Shown: one piece after another, positions 36,506-44,252 of the stretch
How positions within the stretch are numbered: the stretch's first letter is position 1
Layout of the letters: each line of letters opens with the position of its first letter
Assembly: GCA_910577735.1 (NCBI GenBank)
Contig: CAJTOO010000002.1
Coordinates: forward strand, 155,907-219,906
Source of the DNA: an uncultured Lachnospiraceae bacterium
Lineage (GTDB): Bacteria; Bacillota; Clostridia; Lachnospirales; Lachnospiraceae
Reading direction: 5' to 3'
Length of the DNA: 64,000 nucleotides
Position numbers and translations under genes: made by a program
Notes under the pieces: generated by a model
The model's input: only the letters and a program-made list of their open reading frames with translations
Databases searched by the model: none
Told to the model about the DNA's origin: nothing

Positions 36506-37816
36506 ATGTGGGCATTTGAAAGTGTATTTTATCAGATATATCCGTTGGGATTCTGTGGGGCGCCTTTTGAAAACGATGGACAGTTAGAGCATCGGATCTT
36601 AAAGGTAAACGATTGGATTCCCCATATGAAGAAGCTGGGAATCAATGCTATTTATTTTTCACCCGTATTTGAATCGGATACCCATGGATATAATACGAGA
36701 GATTACCATACCATCGACTGCAGGCTGGGAACCAATGAGGATTTCAGGCAAGTATGTAAGAATCTGCATGACAACGGCATAAAGGTGGTGCTGGATGGTG
36801 TGTTCAATCATGTGGGAAGGGGATTCTGGGCGTTTCAGGATGTATTAAAGAACCGGGAGAGCTCCCCATACCTTAACTGGTTCCACATTAATCTGGGTGG
36901 AAATTCCAATTATAATGACGGCCTGTGGTATGAGGGATGGGAAGGCAATTATGACCTGGTGAAATTAAATCTGCGCCATGAGGATGTGATCCATCACATT
37001 CTGGACAGTGTGAAGGGATGGGTGGAAGAATTTGACATTGACGGTTTGCGGCTGGATGTGGCATATTGTCTGGACCATGATTTTGTAAGAAGGCTCAGGA
37101 GCTTTACGGAAGGCTTAAAGCCGGAGTTCTATCTGTTGGGTGAGATGCTGCATGGGGACTATAATCAGATGGTCAATGACCAGATGCTTCATTCATCTAC
37201 AAATTATGAGTGTTATAAAGGTCTTTATTCCAGCTTTAACAGCATGAATATGTTTGAGATCAATCATTCTCTCTTAAGGCAGTTTGGTCCGGAGAACTGG
37301 TGCTTATACCGCGGCAAGCATCTGCTTTCCTTTGTGGATAATCACGATGTGACGAGGATTGCCAGCAACCTTACCAATGAGAAGCACTTGCCGCTGATTT
37401 ACGCGCTGTGCTTTGGCATGCCGGGAATCCCCTGTGTGTACTATGGAAGCGAATGGGGTGCAAAGGCCGATAAGAGCGAGGGCGATCCTGCACTGCGTGC
37501 CTGTTTCGAAAAACCGCAGTGGAATGATTTAAGTGATTGGATCAGCAGACTTGCAGAGGCAAAAAAGGAATCGAAGGCTCTTAACTATGGTGCGTTCAGA
37601 TCCGTGGTGTTGACAAACAAACAGTGTATCTTTGAACGTAAGTGTGAGGACGAAAGAGTGCTTGTGGCGATCAATGCGGATGGAGAGGATTATACGGCGC
37701 ATTTTGATGCAGGCTGCGGACTGGCAGTGGATTTGATCAGCGGCAAAGAGCATGACTTCGGCGGCGGAAGCCTTCTGCCTGCTTACAGCGCTTACTTCTG
37801 GAAGATGGAGAGATAA
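36506..37816 (+). CDS. GH13 alpha-amylase-family enzyme, cytoplasmic
   Basis: Alpha-glucan hydrolase or transglycosidase of 436 residues with no signal peptide. ATG 36506 follows AGAGGAG. The family regions are all visible: DGVFNHVG (region I), DGLRLDVAY with nucleophile Asp184 (II), LLGEMLHG with acid/base Glu213 (III) and FVDNHDVTR with Asp281 (IV), plus CVYYGSEWG. It lacks the extra N-terminal domain of typical neopullulanases/cyclomaltodextrinases although regions II-IV resemble that group. It probably degrades imported maltodextrin or stored glucan; the exact specificity is not readable. Confidence 0.88.
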   Translation: MWAFESVFYQIYPLGFCGAPFENDGQLEHRILKVNDWIPHMKKLGINAIYFSPVFESDTHGYNTRDYHTIDCRLGTNEDFRQVCKNLHDNGIKVVLDGVFNHVGRGFWAFQDVLKNRESSPYLNWFHINLGGNSNYNDGLWYEGWEGNYDLVKLNLRHEDVIHHILDSVKGWVEEFDIDGLRLDVAYCLDHDFVRRLRSFTEGLKPEFYLLGEMLHGDYNQMVNDQMLHSSTNYECYKGLYSSFNSMNMFEINHSLLRQFGPENWCLYRGKHLLSFVDNHDVTRIASNLTNEKHLPLIYALCFGMPGIPCVYYGSEWGAKADKSEGDPALRACFEKPQWNDLSDWISRLAEAKKESKALNYGAFRSVVLTNKQCIFERKCEDERVLVAINADGEDYTAHFDAGCGLAVDLISGKEHDFGGGSLLPAYSAYFWKMER

Positions 37817-37864
37817 AAGAAGAAAACTGAGAAAACAGAAAAAGAAGAATGCTGAAAAATTGCA

Positions 37865-37893
37865 TTGACAATGACGAATCCATGTATTAAGAT
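37865..37893 (+). promoter_or_regulatory. Promoter of the 37-residue peptide gene
   Basis: TTGACA, exactly 17 bases, TAAGAT. The predicted transcript starts near 37900. Confidence 0.75.
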
Positions 37894-37929
37894 AACAACA
37901 GCATCAAAAAAAGGAAAGGAGGTAAGGTT

Positions 37930-38043
37930 ATGTTTATGATTAAAATGAATGGTGTGAACCATAAAGGGATACAGTTAAACAGGGACATAATACGTGAAAT
38001 TACCTCCGCAGATGGGAGATTTGCCGGGCACAGACTATACTGA
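37930..38043 (+). CDS. Short orphan peptide of 37 residues
   Basis: ATG 37930 follows an almost ideal AAAGGAGGTAAGG ribosome site. The peptide begins MFMIKMNGVNHKGIQLN and ends GRFAGHRLY; it is basic, hydrophilic and has no signal peptide or double-glycine leader. It has its own consensus promoter and terminator, so the transcript is about 205 bases. I do not recognise it. It could be a small protein, a leader-type peptide or the coding part of a dual-function RNA. The next gene is an ABC exporter, but the terminator between them argues against a simple operon. Confidence 0.6.
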   Translation: MFMIKMNGVNHKGIQLNRDIIREITSADGRFAGHRLY

Positions 38044-38074
38044 CCAGACAAGTCAATATATAGGCAGAGCTTAC

Positions 38075-38107
38075 AGGGCTATGGTAATTTTACCATAGCC
38101 CTATTTT
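38075..38107 (+). terminator. Terminator of the short peptide gene
   Basis: Perfect 12-base-pair stem AGGGCTATGGTA with TACCATAGCCCT, 4-base loop, then ATTTTG. It lies 31 bases after the stop codon. Confidence 0.8.
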
Positions 38108-38162
38108 GCGCGCATCGGCAGAGGCAGAAGTCTGTATAGGCGGCGCAGAAATGGAGTAAAAT

Positions 38163-39968
38163 ATGAAAAAAATATCAAGTTACATATGGGATTATAGATT
38201 CTCTTATCTGGGGGCAATCTTGTCACTTGTCATTGCGGTGACCTTGGATATGCTGGCACCGCGTCTGACAGCGCGTGTGGTGGACGATGTCATTGTGGGC
38301 GGTAACATGGGAGAATTGAAGTTTTTGCTGCTGGGATTTCTGGGCATTGGTCTTGGGCGGTGTATCTTTCAATATATGAAGGAATACACCTTTGATAAGA
38401 ACGGGAGCAGGATTTCAGGAGATATGAGGCGGGATCTGTTCCGGCATATTCAGTCTTTGAGTGCGGATTTCTTTGACAGGACCAATACAGGAGAGCTGAT
38501 GGCCCGGGTTAAGGAAGACATTGACCATATCTGGGATGCGGTGGGGTATGTGGGGATGCTTTTGATTGAGGTATTTTATCATACCAGCATTATTCTGGTC
38601 TGTATGTATATGCTCAACTGGAAGCTGGCACTGATTCCCACAGCGGCCATGCTCCTGTGCGGTTCCATCGCAGTCATCATGGAGCGGAAGCTGGGCGTGG
38701 TTTACGAGGAGATCAGTGAAGAGAATGCAGCCCTAAATACGGTGGCAGAAGAGAATCTGGCAGGGGTGCGTACAGTCAAGGCTTTTGCCAGGGAGAAGTT
38801 TGAAATCGACAAGTTCTTGTCTCACAATAAACGCTACTATGATCTGAACATGGCGCAGTCGAAGGTGTTTGTCCGTTATTATCCGTTTTTTACGGTAGTG
38901 TCGAAAGTATTGCCGCTGTTGACCATATTGGTCGGTGGTAAATTTGTGATCAATGGAGAGATGACCCTGGGGCAGATGACGGCATTTGTGGAGTATTCCA
39001 TGAATATTGTCTGGCCTATGGAGATGCTTGGCTGGCTGACAAACAGTTTCTCTTCGGCGGTAGCTTCCAACAAGAAGATTAAGAAGATATATGAAGAAAA
39101 ACCTACAGTCACGGAAGTGACTAATCCGGTCAAATTGAAAAAAGTGAGAGGAAAGGTATCTTTTGACCATGTATCTTTCCATAAGGCAGATCAGCATGAG
39201 ATTCTGCACGATATCTGCTTTACAGTGGAGGAAGGAAAGACACTGGGCATCATGGGTGCCACAGGCGCCGGCAAGACTTCGATTATTCAGCTCCTTCAGC
39301 GTATGTATGATGCCACAGATGGAGCAATCTATCTGGATGATGTGGATATCCGGACACTTACCTTAGAGCAGCTTCGCACCAGCGTGAGCTATGTGATGCA
39401 GGATGTATTCCTCTTTTCAGATACCATCAATGAGAACATAAAGCTGGGCAAGAAGTCCTGTCTGGATTTTAACACTGTGAGAAAAGCGTCTACGGATGCC
39501 CAGGCCAGTGAGTTCATTGAGCGCATGGCCAAGCAGTATGATACGGTCATCGGCGAGCGCGGGGTGGGTCTCTCCGGCGGACAGAAACAGCGGATCAGCA
39601 TTGCCAGGGCGCTTGCCAAAAGGGATCCGATCCTGGTGCTTGACGATTCCACATCTGCGCTGGATATGGAGACAGAACATTTGATTCAGCAGACCCTGCA
39701 GACCCTGGACCATACCACGAAGATTATCATTGCCCACAGAATCAGTGCAGTGCGGCATGCAGATGAGATTCTGGTGCTGGCGGGCGGAGCCATCGCAGAG
39801 AGAGGCACCCACGAGGAGCTTTTGGCCAGGAAGGGATTGTATTATGAGACTTATGAGTCTCAGTATGGAGCGGTTTCCGGGAAGGAGAAAGTCATAGGTC
39901 AAAGGGAAGAAGCAAAGGAAGAACAGATACTTCAGGAAGGAGGAAACCATGGCCTTCAATTCGTATAA
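38163..39968 (+). CDS. ABC exporter half-transporter with degenerate ATPase site
   Basis: Membrane/ATPase fusion of 601 residues in the multidrug or lipid exporter class. The first 310 residues form a six-helix membrane domain; the nucleotide-binding domain has Walker A GATGAGKT (about 367), signature LSGGQKQR and Walker B ILVLDDSTSALD. The residue after the Walker B Asp is Asp instead of the catalytic Glu, the usual mark of the non-canonical half of a heterodimer. The gene overlaps the next by 20 bases. The substrate is unknown; drugs, peptides or lipids are all possible. Confidence 0.9.
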   Translation: MKKISSYIWDYRFSYLGAILSLVIAVTLDMLAPRLTARVVDDVIVGGNMGELKFLLLGFLGIGLGRCIFQYMKEYTFDKNGSRISGDMRRDLFRHIQSLSADFFDRTNTGELMARVKEDIDHIWDAVGYVGMLLIEVFYHTSIILVCMYMLNWKLALIPTAAMLLCGSIAVIMERKLGVVYEEISEENAALNTVAEENLAGVRTVKAFAREKFEIDKFLSHNKRYYDLNMAQSKVFVRYYPFFTVVSKVLPLLTILVGGKFVINGEMTLGQMTAFVEYSMNIVWPMEMLGWLTNSFSSAVASNKKIKKIYEEKPTVTEVTNPVKLKKVRGKVSFDHVSFHKADQHEILHDICFTVEEGKTLGIMGATGAGKTSIIQLLQRMYDATDGAIYLDDVDIRTLTLEQLRTSVSYVMQDVFLFSDTINENIKLGKKSCLDFNTVRKASTDAQASEFIERMAKQYDTVIGERGVGLSGGQKQRISIARALAKRDPILVLDDSTSALDMETEHLIQQTLQTLDHTTKIIIAHRISAVRHADEILVLAGGAIAERGTHEELLARKGLYYETYESQYGAVSGKEKVIGQREEAKEEQILQEGGNHGLQFV

Positions 39969-41724
39969 GGAAGATGAAATAAGTGTAGAGAAAAGTAAAA
40001 TGCAGACTTTGCGGCGGCTGTTTGGTTATCTGTTTGTCTATAAGTGGCAGATTATCCTGGTGCTTGTGATCATGGGATATGGAGTGGCAGTGAGCCTGAT
40101 CAATCCTCTGATTATGGAGTCGGCAATAGATGACCATATTGGTCAACAAGACTTAAAAGGTCTTTATCGGCTGCTGGCGGTGGCGTTAGCTATCAATCTG
40201 GTACTGGTAGTGACTGTGAAGCTGCGCATGTATATTATGGCAAAGGTATGTAACAGGATTCTTCTGACCATCCGGCAGGAATTGTATACTCATATCCAGA
40301 CATTGGATTTTCATTTCTTTGACAGCAGGCCAACGGGTAAGATTCTTTCCCGGATTATTGGAGATATTAATTCCCTGAAGGATGTGCTGTCCAACTGCGT
40401 GACCACATTGATTCCGGATGGTCTTACCGTGATTGCGGTGATTGTGATCATGATCTGCAAGAATCCGAAACTGGCCCTAGCCTCTTTGCTGACACTGCCG
40501 TTCATGGCGGCGGCCACTTGTTATATTGAGTGTAAGGCACATCCGCGTTGGCAGGTGTTTCGCAAGAAGTCAGCCAACTTAAATGCTTTTATCCATGAGG
40601 ATATGGCAGGCATGCGGATTATCCAGAGCTTTCATGCGCAGGGGGAGACGGAGGATACCTTCGATGAACTGCTCACAGAGCATCGGATTGCTATTTTTGA
40701 TGCAGTGCGTTTAAGCGATGCCTTCGGTTCGGTGATTGATTTATCCTGGGGAATTGGCTGTATTCTGTTGTATTTCACAGGAATCGTGATTCTGGGAGTG
40801 GATCAGGTATCGGTAGGTATTTTTATAGCTTTTGCCAGTTATCTGAATATGTTCTGGCAGCCCATACATAACATCAGCAATTTTTATAATCAGCTGGTGA
40901 CGAACATAGCAGGGGCGGAGCGTATTTTTGAAATCCTGGATACAGAGGCGGCTATTGCGGATGCGTCGGATGTGATACAGATGCCGGAGATTGTGGGAGA
41001 AGTGACTTTTTCCCATGTGGACTTTTCTTATGATGATAAGGTGAAGGTATTGGATGATGTGAGCTTTGTCATCAGGCCGGGGGAGACCATAGCGCTTGTG
41101 GGCCCTACAGGAGCCGGCAAGTCTACCATTGTCAATCTGATCAGCCGCTTCTATGATGTGCAGGGCGGCACAGTGAAGATTGACGGTCATGATGTGAAGA
41201 AGGTTTCCATAGACAGTCTGCGCAGACAGATAGGCATCATGACCCAGGATAATTTCCTGTTCTCCGGAACGATCCGGGAAAATATCCGCTACGGCAGACT
41301 GGATGCCACGGATGAGGAGATTGAGGCAGCTGCGAAGGCTGTTAATGCCCATGAGTTTATTATGAAACTGGAGAACGGCTATGACACACAGCTCTCAGAA
41401 CGGGGCGGCGGATTATCAGTGGGGCAGAAACAGCTTCTGGCCTTTGCCAGGACCATGGTGTCGAATCCCAAGATTCTGATTCTGGATGAGGCCACATCCA
41501 GCATTGATACGAAGACGGAATTATTGGTACAGGATGGTATCGAGCATCTGCTGGCAGGCAGGACATCTTTTGTCATTGCACACAGATTGTCCACGATCCA
41601 AAAGGCAGACCGCATCTTCGTGGTGGATGAGGGCAGAATCATTGAGGAAGGGAATGCGGCACAGCTGCTGGCGAAGAAAGGAGTTTATTACCAGCTTTAT
41701 ATGGCACAGTTTAACACCTTTTAG
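39949..41724 (+). CDS. ABC exporter half-transporter with canonical ATPase site
   Basis: Partner of the preceding gene, 591 residues, starting at ATG 39949 behind AGGAAGGAGG. It has a six-helix membrane domain (about 1-325) and an ATPase with Walker A GPTGAGKST, signature LSVGQKQ, and Walker B ILILDEATSSID carrying the catalytic Glu. With the degenerate partner it should form one functional ATPase site, as in heterodimeric BmrC/BmrD-like exporters. A palindromic element with weak terminator character follows 2 bases beyond the stop. Confidence 0.9.
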   Translation: MAFNSYKEDEISVEKSKMQTLRRLFGYLFVYKWQIILVLVIMGYGVAVSLINPLIMESAIDDHIGQQDLKGLYRLLAVALAINLVLVVTVKLRMYIMAKVCNRILLTIRQELYTHIQTLDFHFFDSRPTGKILSRIIGDINSLKDVLSNCVTTLIPDGLTVIAVIVIMICKNPKLALASLLTLPFMAAATCYIECKAHPRWQVFRKKSANLNAFIHEDMAGMRIIQSFHAQGETEDTFDELLTEHRIAIFDAVRLSDAFGSVIDLSWGIGCILLYFTGIVILGVDQVSVGIFIAFASYLNMFWQPIHNISNFYNQLVTNIAGAERIFEILDTEAAIADASDVIQMPEIVGEVTFSHVDFSYDDKVKVLDDVSFVIRPGETIALVGPTGAGKSTIVNLISRFYDVQGGTVKIDGHDVKKVSIDSLRRQIGIMTQDNFLFSGTIRENIRYGRLDATDEEIEAAAKAVNAHEFIMKLENGYDTQLSERGGGLSVGQKQLLAFARTMVSNPKILILDEATSSIDTKTELLVQDGIEHLLAGRTSFVIAHRLSTIQKADRIFVVDEGRIIEEGNAAQLLAKKGVYYQLYMAQFNTF

Positions 41725-41758
41725 GAAAATGAGCGCCGCGAAGCGGTATTTGTTTTCC
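41723..41758. repeat. Long palindromic hairpin, copy D of the GC-rich element
   Basis: GGAAAA and TTTTCC enclose the core CCGC-GAA-GCGG (41736-41746); 15 of 16 stem positions can pair, counting G-T. On the minus strand the core reads ACCGCTTCGCGG, as in copy A. It may also terminate the exporter operon. Confidence 0.55.
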
Positions 41759-41794
41759 AAAGGCGTAAAATAGGACGGTTTTGCCATAAATATA

Positions 41795-41822
41795 TTGACA
41801 ATAATATGAATTGCTTTATAAT
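41795..41822 (+). promoter_or_regulatory. Promoter of the LacI-family regulator
   Basis: TTGACA, 16 bases, TATAAT; both hexamers match consensus. Confidence 0.85.
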
Positions 41823-41841
41823 TTAAGTAATACTACTTAAA
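41822..41841. promoter_or_regulatory. Operator-like palindrome at the LacI-family gene start
   Basis: TTTAAGTA-ATAC-TACTTAAA, perfect 8-base arms, beginning at the last base of the -10 element. Bound protein would block transcription, so autorepression is likely. Confidence 0.65.
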
Positions 41842-41865
41842 AATTAGCGGAGAATGTGAATCGGT

Positions 41866-42897
41866 ATGGCTAAAGCAGTAAAAATGGCAGATATCGCCAA
41901 AGTGATGGGAGTCAGCACGGTAACGGTGTCGAAGGCTCTGTCTGACCAGAAAGGCGTCAGCGAAGAACTTCGTATGAAAATTAAGAGAAAAGCGGAAGAG
42001 ATGGGATACAAGACTGCCACTGCGCTTTACCGGGAACGGCTGGGGCTGCATGCCAGTTATACGATCGGTGTAATTGTGTCAGACCGTTTTCTGGATAAAT
42101 ATGAATCCTTTTATTGGAGGATGTATCAGGAAGTGGCCACTGCGGCGGTACACAAGGGATGTTTTACCATGCTGGAGGTATTGCAGACAGAGGATGAGGA
42201 AAGTCTGGTCATGCCCAAACTCCTTCATGAGAAAAAAGCAGAAGGGCTGATTATTATAGGAAGACTGCGTCAGGATTATCTGGACAGATTGATGAAACTG
42301 GTGGATATTCCCATTATCTTTTTGGATTTTGCAGATAAGAACGGTACACATGATGCGGTAATTTCCAACAGCTATTTGGGTATGTATGTGATGACCAATT
42401 ATCTGTTTGCCATGGGACACAGGGATATTGGGTTTGTGGGGAGTGTGTTTGTCACAGATTCTATCACAGATCGATACTTTGGTTATGTGAAATCTCTTTG
42501 TGAGCATGGCATGGAAGTGGATAAGAACTGGGTGCTTCATGACAGAAATCCGCAGACAGGCAGATCTGATGTGGGATTTGCATGGAAACTTCCGGCTAAA
42601 ATGCCCACGGCCTTTGTCTGTAATAATGATGTGGCGGCGGCAATGCTTGTGAATAAGCTGGAGCAGGAGGGGTATCGGATTCCCCAGGATATCTCCGTGG
42701 CAGGGTACGATAATTACCAGCCGCCTGGGTTATGTGATGTGAGGATTACCACTTACGAGGTGGATATGCAGGAAATGGCAAAGCAGACGATCAAGAAAAT
42801 GATCCGTAAGATATCCGGTCAGCCCTACCAACAGGGCGTGACGATTGTCAATGGGAGAATCGTATATAAGGATAGTGTAAAGGCGCATCAAAGCTGA
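41866..42897 (+). CDS. LacI-family transcriptional regulator of the mannoside locus
   Basis: Sugar-responsive repressor of 343 residues. The N-terminal helix-turn-helix is MADIAKVMGVSTVTVSKALS (about 7-26), followed by the hinge and a periplasmic-binding-like effector domain (about 65-335). The domain includes EGLIIIGRLRQDYLDRLMKL, FVGSVFVTDSITDRYFGY and VAGYDNYQPPG. ATG 41866 is used; ATG 41884 is in frame but would leave the motif at the very end. The stop codon overlaps that of the convergent AraC gene inside a shared hairpin. Likely effectors are mannosides imported by the transporter nearby. Confidence 0.9.
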   Translation: MAKAVKMADIAKVMGVSTVTVSKALSDQKGVSEELRMKIKRKAEEMGYKTATALYRERLGLHASYTIGVIVSDRFLDKYESFYWRMYQEVATAAVHKGCFTMLEVLQTEDEESLVMPKLLHEKKAEGLIIIGRLRQDYLDRLMKLVDIPIIFLDFADKNGTHDAVISNSYLGMYVMTNYLFAMGHRDIGFVGSVFVTDSITDRYFGYVKSLCEHGMEVDKNWVLHDRNPQTGRSDVGFAWKLPAKMPTAFVCNNDVAAAMLVNKLEQEGYRIPQDISVAGYDNYQPPGLCDVRITTYEVDMQEMAKQTIKKMIRKISGQPYQQGVTIVNGRIVYKDSVKAHQS

Positions 42898-42904
42898 TGC
42901 GCCT
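42881..42904. terminator. Bidirectional terminator containing two convergent stop codons
   Basis: Perfect 10-base-pair stem AGGCGCATCA with TGATGCGCCT and loop AAGC. The LacI-family stop (42895-42897) and the AraC-family stop (42888-42890) both lie within it. CTTTAT follows on the + strand. Confidence 0.75.
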
Positions 42905-43790
42905 CTTTATATGCATGGGGTGTGGTGCCGTACTCCTTTTTAAAGAGATTGATAAAATGGTTTGTATTTTCGTACCCTACCATGAGGGCAATTTCATGTA
43001 TCTTTTTATCTGTGGTAAAGAGCAGATTGACGGCGGCCTCCAGTCTTCTTTTATTGAGGTATTTCAGAGGCGGGGCGCCGAAGGTGTCAGAAAACTCGTG
43101 GCAGATCCGGTATTTGCTCATATGATAGCGCACTTCCAGATCATTGAGCCTGAAAGGTTCCCAGAAGCGGTTGTCCAGCAGATGCTTCAAATCCTGAAGA
43201 TAGGGAGCGCATTTAATCAGATCTGCCTGTAAGCCGTATGCGGTGATAAAAAGCTGGGTTACGATGGATGTCAGAAGGCTGGCGTCCTGAAGTTTATTTG
43301 ACAGGACAGCGGCGCCGGAACCGGCCTGCAGTTTTTTTAAATCCCTTAAAATCGGGGAAAAGACGTCAAGCTTCGCTTGAATAAAGGATTTAAATGGAAC
43401 AAAAGATTCATAAACGTTAAAAAGCCCCCCCCCTAGCGAAAAACAGATAAAATCCCAGGAAGGCTGTGCAGGACTTAAGGTGAATGCGGAATCCTGACAG
43501 TTAAGATACAGAAGGGAATCTGCCTGTAATATATGGGAAGCACCGCGTACTTCCAGGGTTCCGCTTCCTTTTTGCGTATACAGAAGCATCCGACAATCCA
43601 GAGGGGTGAAGTGGAGTGTGCAGGGGACAGAGAGCTCAATGCTGCCGCCGCTTAAAACAGTTGGAAGACAGCAGGCAGTGGAGTCAAGAAGCTCGTAGAA
43701 ACGCCCTGCAAAATACTGCGGGGGCAGGGCATCCTGATTAGAGGCAGCTTTGACGGTCAGGGCCTGTTCGTACTGTCTGGCAAAAGTCAT
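42888..43790 (-). CDS. AraC-family transcriptional regulator of the mannoside locus
   Basis: Regulator of 300 residues. The N-terminal half (about 1-160) resembles a cupin-type sugar-sensing domain, with YTQKGSGTLEVRGASHILQA. The C-terminal AraC double helix-turn-helix (about 200-298) has LNDLEVRYHMSKYRICHEFS and ALMVGYENTNHFINLFKKEYG. The ATG with first base 43790 follows GGGAGGAC on the minus strand. It is divergent from the binding-protein gene across a 460-base AT-rich region, so it probably activates the transporter operon in response to mannooligosaccharide. Confidence 0.9.
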   Translation of the reverse strand: MTFARQYEQALTVKAASNQDALPPQYFAGRFYELLDSTACCLPTVLSGGSIELSVPCTLHFTPLDCRMLLYTQKGSGTLEVRGASHILQADSLLYLNCQDSAFTLSPAQPSWDFICFSLGGGLFNVYESFVPFKSFIQAKLDVFSPILRDLKKLQAGSGAAVLSNKLQDASLLTSIVTQLFITAYGLQADLIKCAPYLQDLKHLLDNRFWEPFRLNDLEVRYHMSKYRICHEFSDTFGAPPLKYLNKRRLEAAVNLLFTTDKKIHEIALMVGYENTNHFINLFKKEYGTTPHAYKEAHQL

Positions 43791-43885
43791 GAATGTCCTC
43801 CCTTCTGATGTTTGCCGGCGTATTTTTAAAAATCACCTCTATACATCTGTGTCAATCAATCTTGATAGATTTCTAAATGTTCTGA

Positions 43886-43902
43886 TACGAAAAAGTTTCG
43901 TA
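43886..43902. promoter_or_regulatory. Palindrome upstream of the AraC-family gene
   Basis: TACGAAA-AAG-TTTCGTA, perfect 7-base arms, about 95 bases upstream of the AraC-family start. It is a candidate regulator site. Confidence 0.5.
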
Positions 43903-44159
43903 GATCTTATTTCCGGAACCAAATCCTATTACAAAAACAAAAGTAAAAAATTAAGTTCAATCGGTAATGGTTTGCTTTAAATTAATTTTACATATTTAAC
44001 TCTATAATAGATATAATGGAAAAATCTATGTGCAAAATAGACAAAAATAAATAATAAAAATTGTAAAAATGTAAGAAAAATAAAAAAACAGCAATAATAA
44101 AATATTTGATGCAAAAATGATTGATGATTAAAAAATAAAGCTATGTATACTTAAATTAA

Positions 44160-44175
44160 AGTTAATCAATTAACT
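44160..44175. promoter_or_regulatory. Operator-like palindrome before the mannoside binding-protein gene
   Basis: AGTTAAT-CA-ATTAACT, perfect 7-base arms, 8 bases after the TATACT element. Its position suits a repressor. It does not match the LacI-gene palindrome at 41822, so a different protein may bind it. Confidence 0.55.
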
Positions 44176-44252
44176 AACGGTTTGAAGCGAAGCGTAAGAA
44201 TCAAGAAAAGGATTCGCAGAAAAACCAGTCAAAAAAGGAGGATAATAGTATT

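Larger units (their letters stand above)
43791..44252. other. AT-rich divergent control region of the mannoside operon
   Basis: No gene is seen in these 462 bases. On the + strand there are -10 candidates TATAAT at 44003 and 44012, and TATACT at 44146 (the last 19 bases after TTGATG). Two perfect palindromes are listed separately. A leader of up to about 240 bases is possible if the upstream promoter is used. Confidence 0.5.
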
